From: Paracamarosporium sp. OC-R06-R3
Lineage: Eukaryota > Ascomycota > Dothideomycetes > Pleosporales > Didymosphaeriaceae
Direction: 5' to 3'
Assembly (NCBI GenBank): GCA_019828545.1
Contig: JACVRA010000086.1
Location: 154,503-218,502, forward strand
Length of the DNA: 64,000 nucleotides
Below, one piece after another: positions 45,618-57,292 of the stretch. Position numbers and translations under genes: made by a program. The notes below the pieces were generated by a model, which was given only the letters and a program-made list of their open reading frames with translations, was not told the origin of the DNA and ran no database searches. Every line of letters starts with the position of its first letter. Within the stretch, counting starts at the first letter, position 1.

Positions 45618-46296
45618 GGATGTTGGGGGGTCGGCGTTATGTTTTGGATTTGTGTTTGTGTTTGTGAGGGAGTAAACTTCGCCCGCCATGATTTGATCGG
45701 CCATTCGACCAGGTCCTATAGTTGAGGTGTTGTGAGGAGTTCTCGATTGCGTTCGCACATATATTGGATACGGGAACTCGGGACAGATCGACGGTGGTGC
45801 AGGCATAATGACCAGGACGCAACCCGGTGACCGTCATTCCATCAGAATCCTACAAGACCTTCCAGAAGGTTTTTCTGTACTTCGATCAAGCAACCAACGT
45901 CATGGTCCGGTTCCTACGTGGCGATCCTACCCTCTGATCCCCCAGCGCTAATTTCAAAGGTGCTGTCGGGCGGCGCTCCCGGGATCTGCTCGTCGCTTCC
46001 GAAATTGCGTTTCTTTTAGGCGCGGAGATCACGCATTTATCTATTTGTGGTGGTTTTTTGATTTGAGGTGGTAATATATCCACCGGGGAAACATGACCGC
46101 GTTTCCGATATATGAAGCGCCGGTGGGTCAACCGTAAATATGCACCCCAGAATGTGGCGATGGGAAAATAAAGCTTAATTGAAGCTTGATTGGGATGTTA
46201 ATCTAGGCCTACAAATACTTCAGTGTGCCCTCTCTACGAGATTTGCTTGATCATCTGCAGCTTCTCGACACAACTAACAGGACACATCTTGCGAAC
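45618..46296. other. Intergenic and promoter of the Cip1-like gene
   Basis: No gene recognised. The right end holds an inverted CCAAT box (ATTGG, 46189-46193) and a TATA-like TACAAATAC near 46210, about 85-105 bp before the Cip1-like start codon, both in plausible positions for its promoter. Confidence 0.45.
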
Positions 46297-47058
46297 ATGC
46301 TTCGACAAATCGCTCTCTTCGCCCTTGCGGTGCTGCCTTACTCTCTTGCTCAGGTGACTGAAGACTTCGAGGCGGGGTGGGACCAGACTGCATGGCCCAC
46401 GTATGCTCTTGACTGCAGCCAGGGTGGCTCAGTCACCCTCGACAGCACGACTGCCCACAGTGGCAAGAACTCGATCAAGGTTGCCGGTGCCGGAGGCTAC
46501 TGCGGACACATCTTCGTCGGTACGACCAAGGTTCCCAGCGGCGAAGTCTATGTCAGGACCTGGCTGTGAGTTTCAGACCCTGAACCACGATCTGACCTCA
46601 AGCGCTAATATCTCTCGTCCAATAGCAAAGCCTCAAAAGCTCTGACCGACGCTCACGTCTCTTTCATTACCATGCCCGACTCTGCACAAGGTGCCAAGAA
46701 GCACCTCCGCATCGGCGGGCAGTCCAAAATCCTTATGTACAACCGCGAATCCGATGATGCGACTCTTCCCGACCTGTCTCCCAACGGTATCGCAGCTTCC
46801 AAGGCTCTACCTACAGGCAGCTGGCAATGTTTTGAGTACCACTTGGGTACAGACGGCTCCATTGAGACATGGTTGAACGGTGAGGCCATTACTGGGTTGA
46901 CTACCAAGAACAACGCCAATGCGGGCCAATGGACAAGGAGCTCGATCAAGCCGAAGGTTACAGGCATTTATTTTGGCTGGGAGTCGTACGGCGGAGACAC
47001 GAACACTATCTGGTACGATGACATTGCCGTTGCATCGACTCGTGTTGGCTGCACATAA
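46297..47058 (+). CDS. cip1: Cip1-like secreted protein (lyase-like jelly roll)
   Basis: A homologue of the core domain of Trichoderma reesei Cip1, a protein induced with cellulases whose structure resembles glucuronan and alginate lyases. Exons 46297-46565 and 46626-47058 (60 bp intron) give 233 aa. A signal peptide (MLRQIALFALAVLPYSLA) is followed by EDFEAGWDQTAWP, DCSQGG, GGYCGHIFVGTTKVPSG, KHLRIGGQSKILMYNRESDD, WQCFEYHLGTDGSIETWLNG and a C-terminal ASTRVGC, all strongly Cip1-like. Unlike T. reesei Cip1 there is no linker or CBM1 cellulose-binding module: the protein stops right after the core. Lying at the edge of a uronate-related cluster, it may act on a glucuronate-containing polymer. 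Enzymatic activity of the family is not firmly established. Confidence 0.88.
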
Positions 47059-47338
47059 ATGTCGGATATGGAACATAGAGTCAAGGGAGCGATTTGTGTA
47101 AAGGGCAAACAACATCACTGTAAATATCCGTAGCAATTATCCAATCATTCAAGTTTCCAGGATACCGTTTTCCAGCACCAATATCCCAGTCAATATCAGC
47201 TGCAATTAAGTGGTTAGTATTCGAAGTTGTGGTTCACCTTACTCCCATAGCAAGGACGCTGCCCAAAAGGAGGGTTCAATTTCCTCAAATGGAATGTTAC
47301 CCTCCTAAAACCCAACATGTGACATCTCAATTATCTCC

Positions 47339-47835
47339 TCACGGCGTGTAGCCCCGCGTCACATGGATGGTGTGTGACCCATAATTTCTCGGCTAAGTAG
47401 TTAGCTATGTACCTTGCATCGATTAGATCGGACTGGAATGCGACTACTTACGCATGCAATCAACACCATCACAACGGCTATCGCGGAAAAGACTAGTACC
47501 GGGATATTTCCCCATGCGATTTTTTCCGACGCAGCGCTTTCGATATTGCGTTGAGACCCACTGCCCGCTCTTATCGCTGCAAGCTGGTGGTCTGACCAAT
47601 GGGTGGCAGCGTCCAAGATCGGAGAGTCTGCTTGGAAAGGTACATCAAGGTTTGGCAGTGCGATAGTGGAACTACGCGTGCAGTAGTATTCCAATAGAAA
47701 GACGAGCGGGCCGTCCCGTGACGAGGCGTTTGCTTCCGTCGGTGCGACAATGCACCGAAAGTGGTTTGTCTGCCAGGAGTATGGCATGGTAATATAGGCG
47801 CTGAGAACCATAGCGGACATTCTATAAGATCCCAT
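47339..47835 (-). CDS. Small single-span membrane protein (tentative)
   Basis: The frame runs through a hydrophilic region (YCTRSSTIALPNLDVPFQ...) into one strong membrane helix (IPVLVFSAIAVVMVLIAC). A good GTAAGT donor follows at 47451 and an acceptor with CTAAC branch site at 47393, leading to a short tail ending GYTP. This gives 145 aa from the ATG at 47835 (exons 47835-47452, 47392-47339). No family is recognised. Its start is only 74 bp from the divergent GH2 gene, and an in-frame ATG at 47919 would even overlap it. It may be a relic or a lineage-specific gene of the cluster. Confidence 0.35.
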
Positions 47836-47909
47836 AGTACGTACCTCCTCGACGGACTTGAAAACATTCTTTTCGATCGATCGTGCCCAATTCCTCGGCT
47901 CGACTAACC

Positions 47910-50589
47910 ATGAGCTCATTTAGGTGGAGGCCGGATAGTCCACCCGGGTTCTTCTTCCTTGCACTGTTGCTCCTCGCGATATTCGGCCATGCAGTCGCAC
48001 AGTCGCCACGTGAGCGGACAAGCATCAATGCTGGATGGCGTTTCTCACGCTTCGCAAGTAGCCCTGACCAGCTATCTTATGCTACGCTCAAGCAGTGGAT
48101 ACTTCCATCATCTAATGACTTCATTACTAGCGCCAAGTATCAGCGACCATCTGGCACTCCACCAGGTAGCAACGTCCAGTATGTTCAAGGCTCTTTTGAT
48201 GACAGCAAATGGGATCCTGTGGATCTTCCGCACGACTGGGCAATCAAGGGCCCGTTCGGCGCGCCTGGGATATCAGGTTCAGAAGGAAAACTGCCCTACA
48301 ATGGCGTAGGCTGGTACCGGAAGAAGGTTACTATCGATTCTGGGGATGTCAGTTCTGGAAAGAAATTATATTTGGACATTGATGGAGCCATGTCGTATGC
48401 AAGTGTCTGGCTCAATGGCGTTCTTGTCGGTGGTTGGCCATATGGCTATAACTCGTTCCGTTTGGATCTCACGCCGTACGCAAAAGCTGGTGACAATGTC
48501 CTCGCTATTCGACTTGAGAATAAACCGAACTCATCGCGTTGGTACCCAGGTCAGTCATTCCTGTGATCAGCCTAAACGTTTCCGGACCTCGAGACTAATA
48601 GGCACAATTACAGGCGCTGGTCTTTACCGGAATGTGTGGCTGGTCAAAGTGAACCCCGTTCATGTTGCGCAGTCTGGAACCAAAATCACCACTCCCTCTG
48701 TCAGTGCCCAGCGAGCAACTGTGGACTTGAGCGTCACCATCGAGAACAGCTCGAACAGCAGCGAGCAAATTGATCTGGTCACTGAGATTTACGAATTCGA
48801 CGCAGCGACCGGAAAAGCTACAGGTGAAGCCAAAGCAAGATTTGACCACGTCTCTGTTAACATAGCAAGCGGATCGAAGCAAACTCTCAACAGCACAACT
48901 GAGATCACAGATCCAAAGCTATGGGGCCCGGCTCCGGAACAAACGCCCAATCAGTACGTTGCTATCTCGACATTGTCAGCTGGCGGAAATACTACCGTCG
49001 ATTCATATGAGACTCGATTCGGCGTTCGTACCATTGTGTATGATGGAAACAGAGGGCTCATTGTCAATGGTGTCCCAGTGTACGTGAAAGGTGTCTGCAA
49101 CCATCACGACCTTGGATCCCTTGGAGCTGCCTTCAACACACGCGCTGCGGAACGTCAGCTAGAGATGTTGCAAGAGATGGGCACTAACGCGCTGCGAACG
49201 TCCCACAACATGCCCGCATCGGAGCTCCTAGATCTTGCTGATCGCTATGGTATCATGGTTATGGGTGAGACGTTCGATACGTGGAAGAAGGGTAAAACCG
49301 ATAACGATTACCATCTACTTTGGGATGAGTGGCATGAAGCGGATATGCGGTCATATGTCCGCCGTGAACGCAACCACCCTTCCATTGTCGCATGGAGTAT
49401 CGGAAACGAGATGCCTGATCAGTCATCAGCATTGGGCGGCCAGATAGGCAAGGAGCTACAAGATATCGCTCACCAGGAAGATGGAACGCGCAAGTCTACT
49501 GCTGGCTTGAACAACGCGGGGCCAGGTACCCCACTAGTTGACATCTTGGAAATCCCAGGCTTAAACTACCAGGGTGAAGGCAAGGGTACGTCATGGAGTT
49601 CGACGTTTCCCAGCTTCCACAGCAGGTATCCAAACAAGCTCATCTGGAGTACCGAGTCTGCATCCACACTCAGCACACGAGGAACATACGTCTTCCCAGT
49701 TACGAAAGAGAAAAACGCAGTTGTTAGTGCCAGCGCGGGCGAAAACGTTACGGCACAGTATGTGAGCGCTTACGATCTATACCACCCTAGTTGGGCTGCC
49801 TCACCCGACAAGGTATTCGAACAACAGGACAAGTATCCATATGTTGCCGGCGAATTTGTATGGACCGGTTGGGATTACATTGGCGAACCGACACCTTTCG
49901 ATAACGCAAGCCGAAGCTCCTATTTTGGTATCATCGATCTTGCCGGATTCAAGAAGGACCGCTTCTGGTTATATCAGGCACGCTGGCGCCCAGACGTACC
50001 CGTAGCTCACCTTCTGCCGCACTGGACATGGCCTAGTCGGGTCGGTCAAGTCACTCCTGTGCACGTCTTCACATCCGGAGATGAAGCTGAGCTCTTCATT
50101 AACGGCAAGTCAGCTGGTCGGAAGAAGACGGCAAAATCTCAATACCGTCTTCGATGGGACAACGTCACGTATACACCTGGCGAAATCAGGGTCGTTGCCT
50201 ACAAGAACGGAGAAAAGTGGGCCGAAGACTCCAAAAAGACCGTCGGAAGTGCTGCCAAGTTGAGTGTGACTGCAGATCGCACCACAATCCAGAGCGACGG
50301 CTACGACCTCTCGTTCATTACCGTTGCCGTGGTTGACAAGGATGGGGATATAATTCCCGAAGCGAGCAACAGTATCAACTTTTCGATTGACGGGCCTGGT
50401 GAAATTGTATCTACTGACAATGGTGATCCAACAGATATGATTGCTTTCCCGTCTCTCACCAGGAAAGCATTCAGCGGCCTTGCTCTTGCTATCGTGCGTT
50501 CGAAGCCAGGCTCCTCCGGGAGCATTACTGTTTCGGCAGCTTCGAATGGGCTTACAGGAAGCGAGGTGGTTGTGCATGCCGGTTATTAA
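47910..50589 (+). CDS. Secreted GH2 glycoside hydrolase (beta-galactosidase type)
   Basis: A retaining exo-hydrolase that probably removes beta-linked galactose; outside the cell. Exons 47910-48549 and 48614-50589 (64 bp intron) give 871 aa. A signal peptide (FFFLALLLLAIFGHAVAQ core) follows a short basic start. Domains in order: sugar-binding (about 35-230, with LPHDWAIKGPF, GVGWYRK, YGYNSFRLDLT), immunoglobulin-like (about 230-345), then the TIM barrel with KGVCNHHD. Acid/base Glu479 lies in WSIGNEM and the probable nucleophile Glu561 in IWSTES. Further beta domains carry a bacterial-type Ig-like repeat (ADRTTIQSDG...FITVAVVDKDG). GH2 also contains beta-mannosidases and beta-glucuronidases; the domain set and GWYRK segment favour beta-galactosidase. 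It opens the uronate-linked cluster. Confidence 0.88.
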
Positions 50590-50846
50590 AGTAAGGGTCG
50601 GTACTACCGTAGTGCATCAATAGACTATGATAGATGTTCGAAAACATGAGCACAAGTGATGAAATGACATTCCAGACGATCGAGCTAAGCTGTGTATGGT
50701 AAGATGCGGGGAACCCCGCATCCCCAGTGTTTCGGCATGCGGAGGAATGTGTTCGGTTCTCGGGTCAATGGACCGGAAGTCGTCCCATAACTACATGGAG
50801 TTCCACGTGCACATTTTAGCTACATTCCTGTCTTCTAGATGCAGAC
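50590..50846. promoter_or_regulatory. Promoter of the cluster regulator with CreA-like and CGG sites
   Basis: In 257 bp between the GH2 and Zn2Cys6 genes lie four matches to the carbon-repressor consensus SYGGRG: GCGGGG (50706-50711), CCCCGC (50714-50719, inverted), CCCCAG (50722-50727, inverted) and GCGGAG (50739-50744). The first two form the palindrome GCGGGG-AA-CCCCGC. Next to them, CGG-N9-CCG (50761-50775) and CGGTTCTCGG (50754-50763) have the form of Zn2Cys6 binding sites. Glucose repression and autoregulation are inferred. Confidence 0.5.
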
Positions 50847-53294
50847 ATGTCGACTCATAATTCAGATGGCAGTCCGAGCGCCATCGATTCCAACAATATT
50901 GTAGGGAACACAGGGAAGTCCCCGGACAAAACTAGCACCGATATTGCATGCAATAGTTGCCGGAAAGCAAAGCTACGATGTTCGAGAGATAGACCAGCCT
51001 GTGCGCATTGTAGAAAGACTGGTGCGAAATCCTACGGTGTGATAGCTAGAGATAGATTGTGTCCTAATCTACATCAATAGGACTCGAATGTCTGTACGAG
51101 GCGAAGAGGACAAGGCCGGGATTAAAGCCAGGAGCGATTGAAAACCTACACCGAAGACTTGGTAACTCTATGACCCAATACGACTGTACGACTCTGCTCT
51201 GACACTGTCCAGATATTTTGGAAAGTCAGACCAGAGAACAAGCCGAGTACTGCAGGTCTTGTCATGCAGGCGTAAGCAGCAAACCACAAGATTCAGCAGC
51301 ACATGAAATATTGGGAGTACTTGCTAGGGAACTTCCAAAGCTGGTCGGGGAGCCAAGCGAGACATCTTTACCTCAGCGTACATCCGCCGAGAGAACAGGA
51401 CGGAGCTGGAAGCGAAGACGCATACAAGATGACGAAGATATAAGACGAGTGTTTGATCTAGAAGATCCTTTTTCATCGTTAGATTCAGCGTTCCTGGACG
51501 ACACGATCACTGCTTATTTTCTCCATGTCCACCCGTGGATTCCCATGATTCATGAAGGACGCTTTCGACGGCGACTAGAAGAAGATGGTGAGCGTTCGAT
51601 GCTTGTTAGTGTCATACAAGCCATGGTAGTTGCAGCATCCAGATTTGTGCCAAACGCAACGGTTGCCGCTAACGCAGTGGCACAAGCAAGAAGAAGTGTG
51701 GTTGCAACAGCGATTGATTGTCTTTGCTTAGAGAGTCTCCAAGCCCTGATCATTATAGCCTATACTGATGTGAGTAATCAACGATTGTATGTGGTAGTTT
51801 TCTGACGATCGTACATAGATTGGCGACGGAAATGCAGCGAAGGCATGGTCCATCATAGGCTCGCTTACTCGTACAGTCGAATACAGCCAGCTAGCTCAAG
51901 AGCGTGAAGATAAAGAATACCAGCCACTTTGCCAGCCGTTTGAGGTGCTCGATCACACATCAGAATGGACTGAGCTTGAAGAGCGACGACGGGTCTTTTG
52001 GAATGTGTTCAACCTTGACCGATTTTGCTCCGTCACAATGGGTTGGAATACAAGCTTGACTTCTGCTGATGTTCACCGTCGGCTACCTTGCGATGGCCAC
52101 TTATGGCGAAAGGAGCAACCCGTCGTGACGCCATACTTTGGCATATGGGACAAATCGGCGGGACGTATCGGGTACCCGATCAGGTTCCTTGTTGAAGACG
52201 ACGGCCATCCACCACAATCAGGCGCGAACCCAACGACGGATTCGAACACGACGCACAACTCCATATCTGCAGACATGTCTAATGTTGGTGCGTTTGCATA
52301 TCGTATAGAAGCCACGGAGTCCATGTCGCGTGTTGTCACATATTTTCTGCAGCAGAGGATTAACATGCGCGACCAACAAGAGATATCATCATGGCTTACG
52401 AGGTTCAAAGAACTAGACTTACGATTGGTGCATTGGAAGATGCTCCTTCCTCAAAAATGGAAAAGCAACCCTAATATGACCCGCCCGGTCCCGTTGATGG
52501 ATCCAAATCTAACGCTGGCACACGTTACGCATAATGCAAGCATGATTTTACTGCATCAGCTAATAGCTTACCCTCCGGCCCACTGGCCATTCCGTACTCG
52601 ATTGCCGAGTAGTTGTTCCAATGAGGCATGCTATTCAGCGGGTATCGAGATCGCTACGATCACCCAAAGATATCTTGCCAATTCGCCGCAAGGTAGTCCC
52701 GTTGCGAGTCAATTCGTATTCTGTATCTTCATTGCAGCGAGGATGCTCCTCGCTCACTGGAGATATGGTACCAATAATGAATTACCTAATGAGTTCTGGA
52801 GCTTGGTGCAGAGCTTGGAAGAGATGGAAATGCGATGGGCAGGGTTCTCGAGTGCACCATCTCCAGATCAGAACCTATCAGGGAAATATGCCGCACGTTT
52901 GAAAGAATTGTACATCTCTTGTGTCAGAGATGATGGATTCCAAATCCGAGTCGCCGATTATACCAACGAAGTGACTCATCAGATTAAAGCTTTATACAAT
53001 CCCGTTCCTACAAGGCAATCGGGATTTTATGGGGAGTCCTATATGAGTGCTAGTACAGAAGCTTCCAGAGCTAGTAACGTCGAGTGGCCTACTGGGCAAG
53101 CCCAGACACCCTCCGGTGTGGAGGCCTTTCCCATGATGGGTTCGAACTTCGCACAAGTGGATAATCCCAATACCGTGGACTTTGACACTTTGCCACAGAT
53201 GATGCTAGACCAGCACTTTGTCAACATGGACCGAATAATCGCTTTTGATGATGGAAGTATGTTTGCCAGTACCGTGGATACTAGCATGTTCTAA
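50847..53294 (+). CDS. Zn2Cys6 fungal transcription factor
   Basis: The probable pathway regulator of the surrounding cluster; nuclear. Four exons (50847-51021, 51081-51161, 51213-51769, 51819-53294) give 762 aa. The binuclear zinc cluster CNSCRKAKLRCSRDRPAC...HCRKTG|LEC (about residues 35-62) is split by the first intron, which lies exactly where many fungal regulators have it. A basic linker (KRTRPGLKPGAIENLHRRL) leads into a short coiled coil. The middle homology region follows (about 190-560, with FFLHVHPWIPMIHEGRF-like and RRRVFWNVFNLDRF segments). The start codon context and CreA-like sites lie just upstream. It ends only 15 bp before the stop of the convergent GH88 gene, so their transcripts must overlap. 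Confidence 0.9.
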
Positions 53295-53309
53295 TGCATT
53301 GTCTATTAG

Positions 53310-54794
53310 TTAGACCAACCCCATCTTCATCAAGCGATTACCAAACTGCACAAGATAGTAGTCTCCGTATACCAATCCATGATTTGCATATCTCTTACGC
53401 GCCTGTTCATTATTGTTCGCGGTGCCGTATTTCAATATACCTTCAAACATATGGCCTGGCTTTTCGTTTTCGGCGCTGATATACCCGTTCAGATCGCAGG
53501 TCAATGTTGCTTTTTCCGATGCCAGAGCAAACGAGAGAGTATCTTGCACTATCAATAAAGCTGCCTCCCGAAACCGGGATGCAAGCATGCCTTGACCGAC
53601 CCCGGCCAATGCCTGAGACAAGATAAGCATTCCGTTGGCGGCAATCGCACCAGCAGACGAATCTCGGATGATGTTGCTTTCATCATCAATAGGCGCGTCA
53701 AAATCCCACAATGGAACATAACGACCTTGGGTCACGCAATCTGGAGCTGTCTCAAGCCGGTACAGAAAGTATTCAGCCAGGCCACAGGAGGCTTCGAGAA
53801 AGCGTTGATCCTTGGTGGAAAGATACGTCTGCGCATATCCCAAGATACCCCATGCTTGCCCGCGAGCCCAGTTCGATTCGTGAGCGAAGCCTTGTGCGGT
53901 AAGGCGTCGTTTGAGAGTACCGCTTTTTGGATCGATGTTTGCTACATGGCAAGTTGAATACCATTGGCCAGTATAGCAAAACTTTGATGTACGTGCTGAA
54001 TGCACTTTTTCAGGGCGGAGATGGGACTTCAGTAGAGTCTCGGCGTGTGCAGTTGCCATTTCAGCCAGAGCTGGTTCTTGCGCGTGGTATGAGGCGTAGT
54101 ACATAAGGTCTAGATTGCACATGCTGTCGATGATGACAATCATATTATCGGTCTGGTCCAGAATCTCGATATCCTTCTTCTTGAGCAGGTCCCAACTCCG
54201 TATTGCCCTTGCAGACGGTACATATCGAGTAGCGAGACTTCTGGCTGCTCGAATAATGGAGTCAAGGCTTCTTCTGTTTCCAAAAAGTTCCCAATCCATC
54301 TGAAGCGCAGGCATTATGATGAAGCCAATATCATGAGTGTCGGTGCGCTCGTCCATGGCGTACAATGGTTCTGCCCAGGCGCGACATAGTGTTAAGAGTT
54401 GTTCGCGGAACTGTAAAGCATTGATCTCAGACGGCAGCTGCAGAATCTGAGGAAACCGTATGGCTCGTTCTAAGATCGTATACAAGGTGCCCGGAAAGAA
54501 GCCACAAGTCCAAAAATCGGCCTCGCGTAATGTATAACTTCCGTCATGACCAACGTCCTGGGGTACGTATTCTGGAAAGGCGTCTGGAAGAGCTGTGATC
54601 GCTGTCTGAGCTGTTCGAAGAGCTTTAGCAGTAACATTCTGTGTGAAAAGCTCTTGAAGCAAATGAGATGGTGCACATGTTTCCCATTCCTGTGGGAAGT
54701 CGGCTTCGGAACATGTTGCACTGGTGGGCGGACTCGATTCCACACCAGAAACATCACCGTCGCTTGAGTTGGCAAAGGTTTTTGGTAAAGTCAT
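53310..54794 (-). CDS. GH88 unsaturated glucuronyl hydrolase
   Basis: Removes the terminal 4,5-unsaturated glucuronate that polysaccharide lyases leave on oligosaccharides, by hydration of the double bond. A single exon of 494 aa with an (alpha/alpha)6-barrel pattern. The catalytic region is clear: Asp93 in READFWTCGFFPG and Asp155 in DTHDIGFI, the two acidic residues known in the family. Also seen are ARGQAWGILGYA and the late VPLWDFDAP...RDSSAGAIAANGML segment, both GH88 signatures. No signal peptide: the N-terminus is polar (MTLPKTFANSSDGD), so it is expected in the cytosol, acting on imported oligosaccharides. It is divergent from the permease gene and convergent with the regulator. A GH88 gene next to a DUF2264 gene implies lyase-type chemistry. 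Confidence 0.9.
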   Translation of the reverse strand: MTLPKTFANSSDGDVSGVESSPPTSATCSEADFPQEWETCAPSHLLQELFTQNVTAKALRTAQTAITALPDAFPEYVPQDVGHDGSYTLREADFWTCGFFPGTLYTILERAIRFPQILQLPSEINALQFREQLLTLCRAWAEPLYAMDERTDTHDIGFIIMPALQMDWELFGNRRSLDSIIRAARSLATRYVPSARAIRSWDLLKKKDIEILDQTDNMIVIIDSMCNLDLMYYASYHAQEPALAEMATAHAETLLKSHLRPEKVHSARTSKFCYTGQWYSTCHVANIDPKSGTLKRRLTAQGFAHESNWARGQAWGILGYAQTYLSTKDQRFLEASCGLAEYFLYRLETAPDCVTQGRYVPLWDFDAPIDDESNIIRDSSAGAIAANGMLILSQALAGVGQGMLASRFREAALLIVQDTLSFALASEKATLTCDLNGYISAENEKPGHMFEGILKYGTANNNEQARKRYANHGLVYGDYYLVQFGNRLMKMGLV

Positions 54795-55285
54795 TGTTGA
54801 AGGAAGTTATTGTGTAAAGAGAAATTGGCTTCCTGAAGGTTTTGTCGAAGAAACGTTTGACTGGATCGTAAGACAATCTTATCCGCGGCCCCATCCGGTT
54901 CTACGGTCCCACGAGGGGTAAGCGATACTGCACATCGCGACCGTGGCCAAGGTTCCGGTACAAGGTAAGATGAGAATTGCAGTAAGTGTCGGAGAAAGAA
55001 TGACTCCAGCCGCCGTTGCCAATGCTCCGAGAAGGTTGCCCTTGCCTGATTAGTCTAGCGCTGGGGAAGCGACAACGCGGGGAACCACGCGTTCGGGCTA
55101 GCGTTGCACCGATAAGTCGTACCCATGTCTGGGGTCACCGCCTGCATGGCGATAGCTGCACGAAGAGCCATATTGGTGGCTGCATGCTGATTGTATACTT
55201 AAGATGCTCCTCCTCGACCTGCATTCTGTGTTCGACAAGTTCCGCCTGAACATCAAGCCATACGCCCACCGGCGTTCTAGCGAAC
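54795..55285. promoter_or_regulatory. Bidirectional promoter GH88 / MFS permease
   Basis: 491 bp between divergent start codons, without a gene of its own. It contains CGG-rich words, among them CGGTTCTACGG (54896-54906), which resembles CGGTTCTCGG in the promoter of the cluster's Zn2Cys6 regulator, and CCGCGG nearby. A shared regulator site is a guess from this resemblance. Confidence 0.4.
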
Positions 55286-57053
<1,768 letters not shown>

Positions 57054-57292
57054 GTCTGCCAAGAGACAGGTTTGAGATAGGCTAAGAGCAATGGTAACCG
57101 TGCAAAGAATAGTCATAGTTTCGATCTGAACGCATCTGAATATACTAATGTTTCTTTGAAATGAGTAATTTGGACGGCCTTCACAGCCTCGCTACATAAT
57201 TATTCCGAAGCCGAAGTTCAAGATGTATAAGTCTCGCATTCCCCTCCAAGCGCTTCCAAGCTCTCGCTTCATACCATCAATCCTTCTTACCT

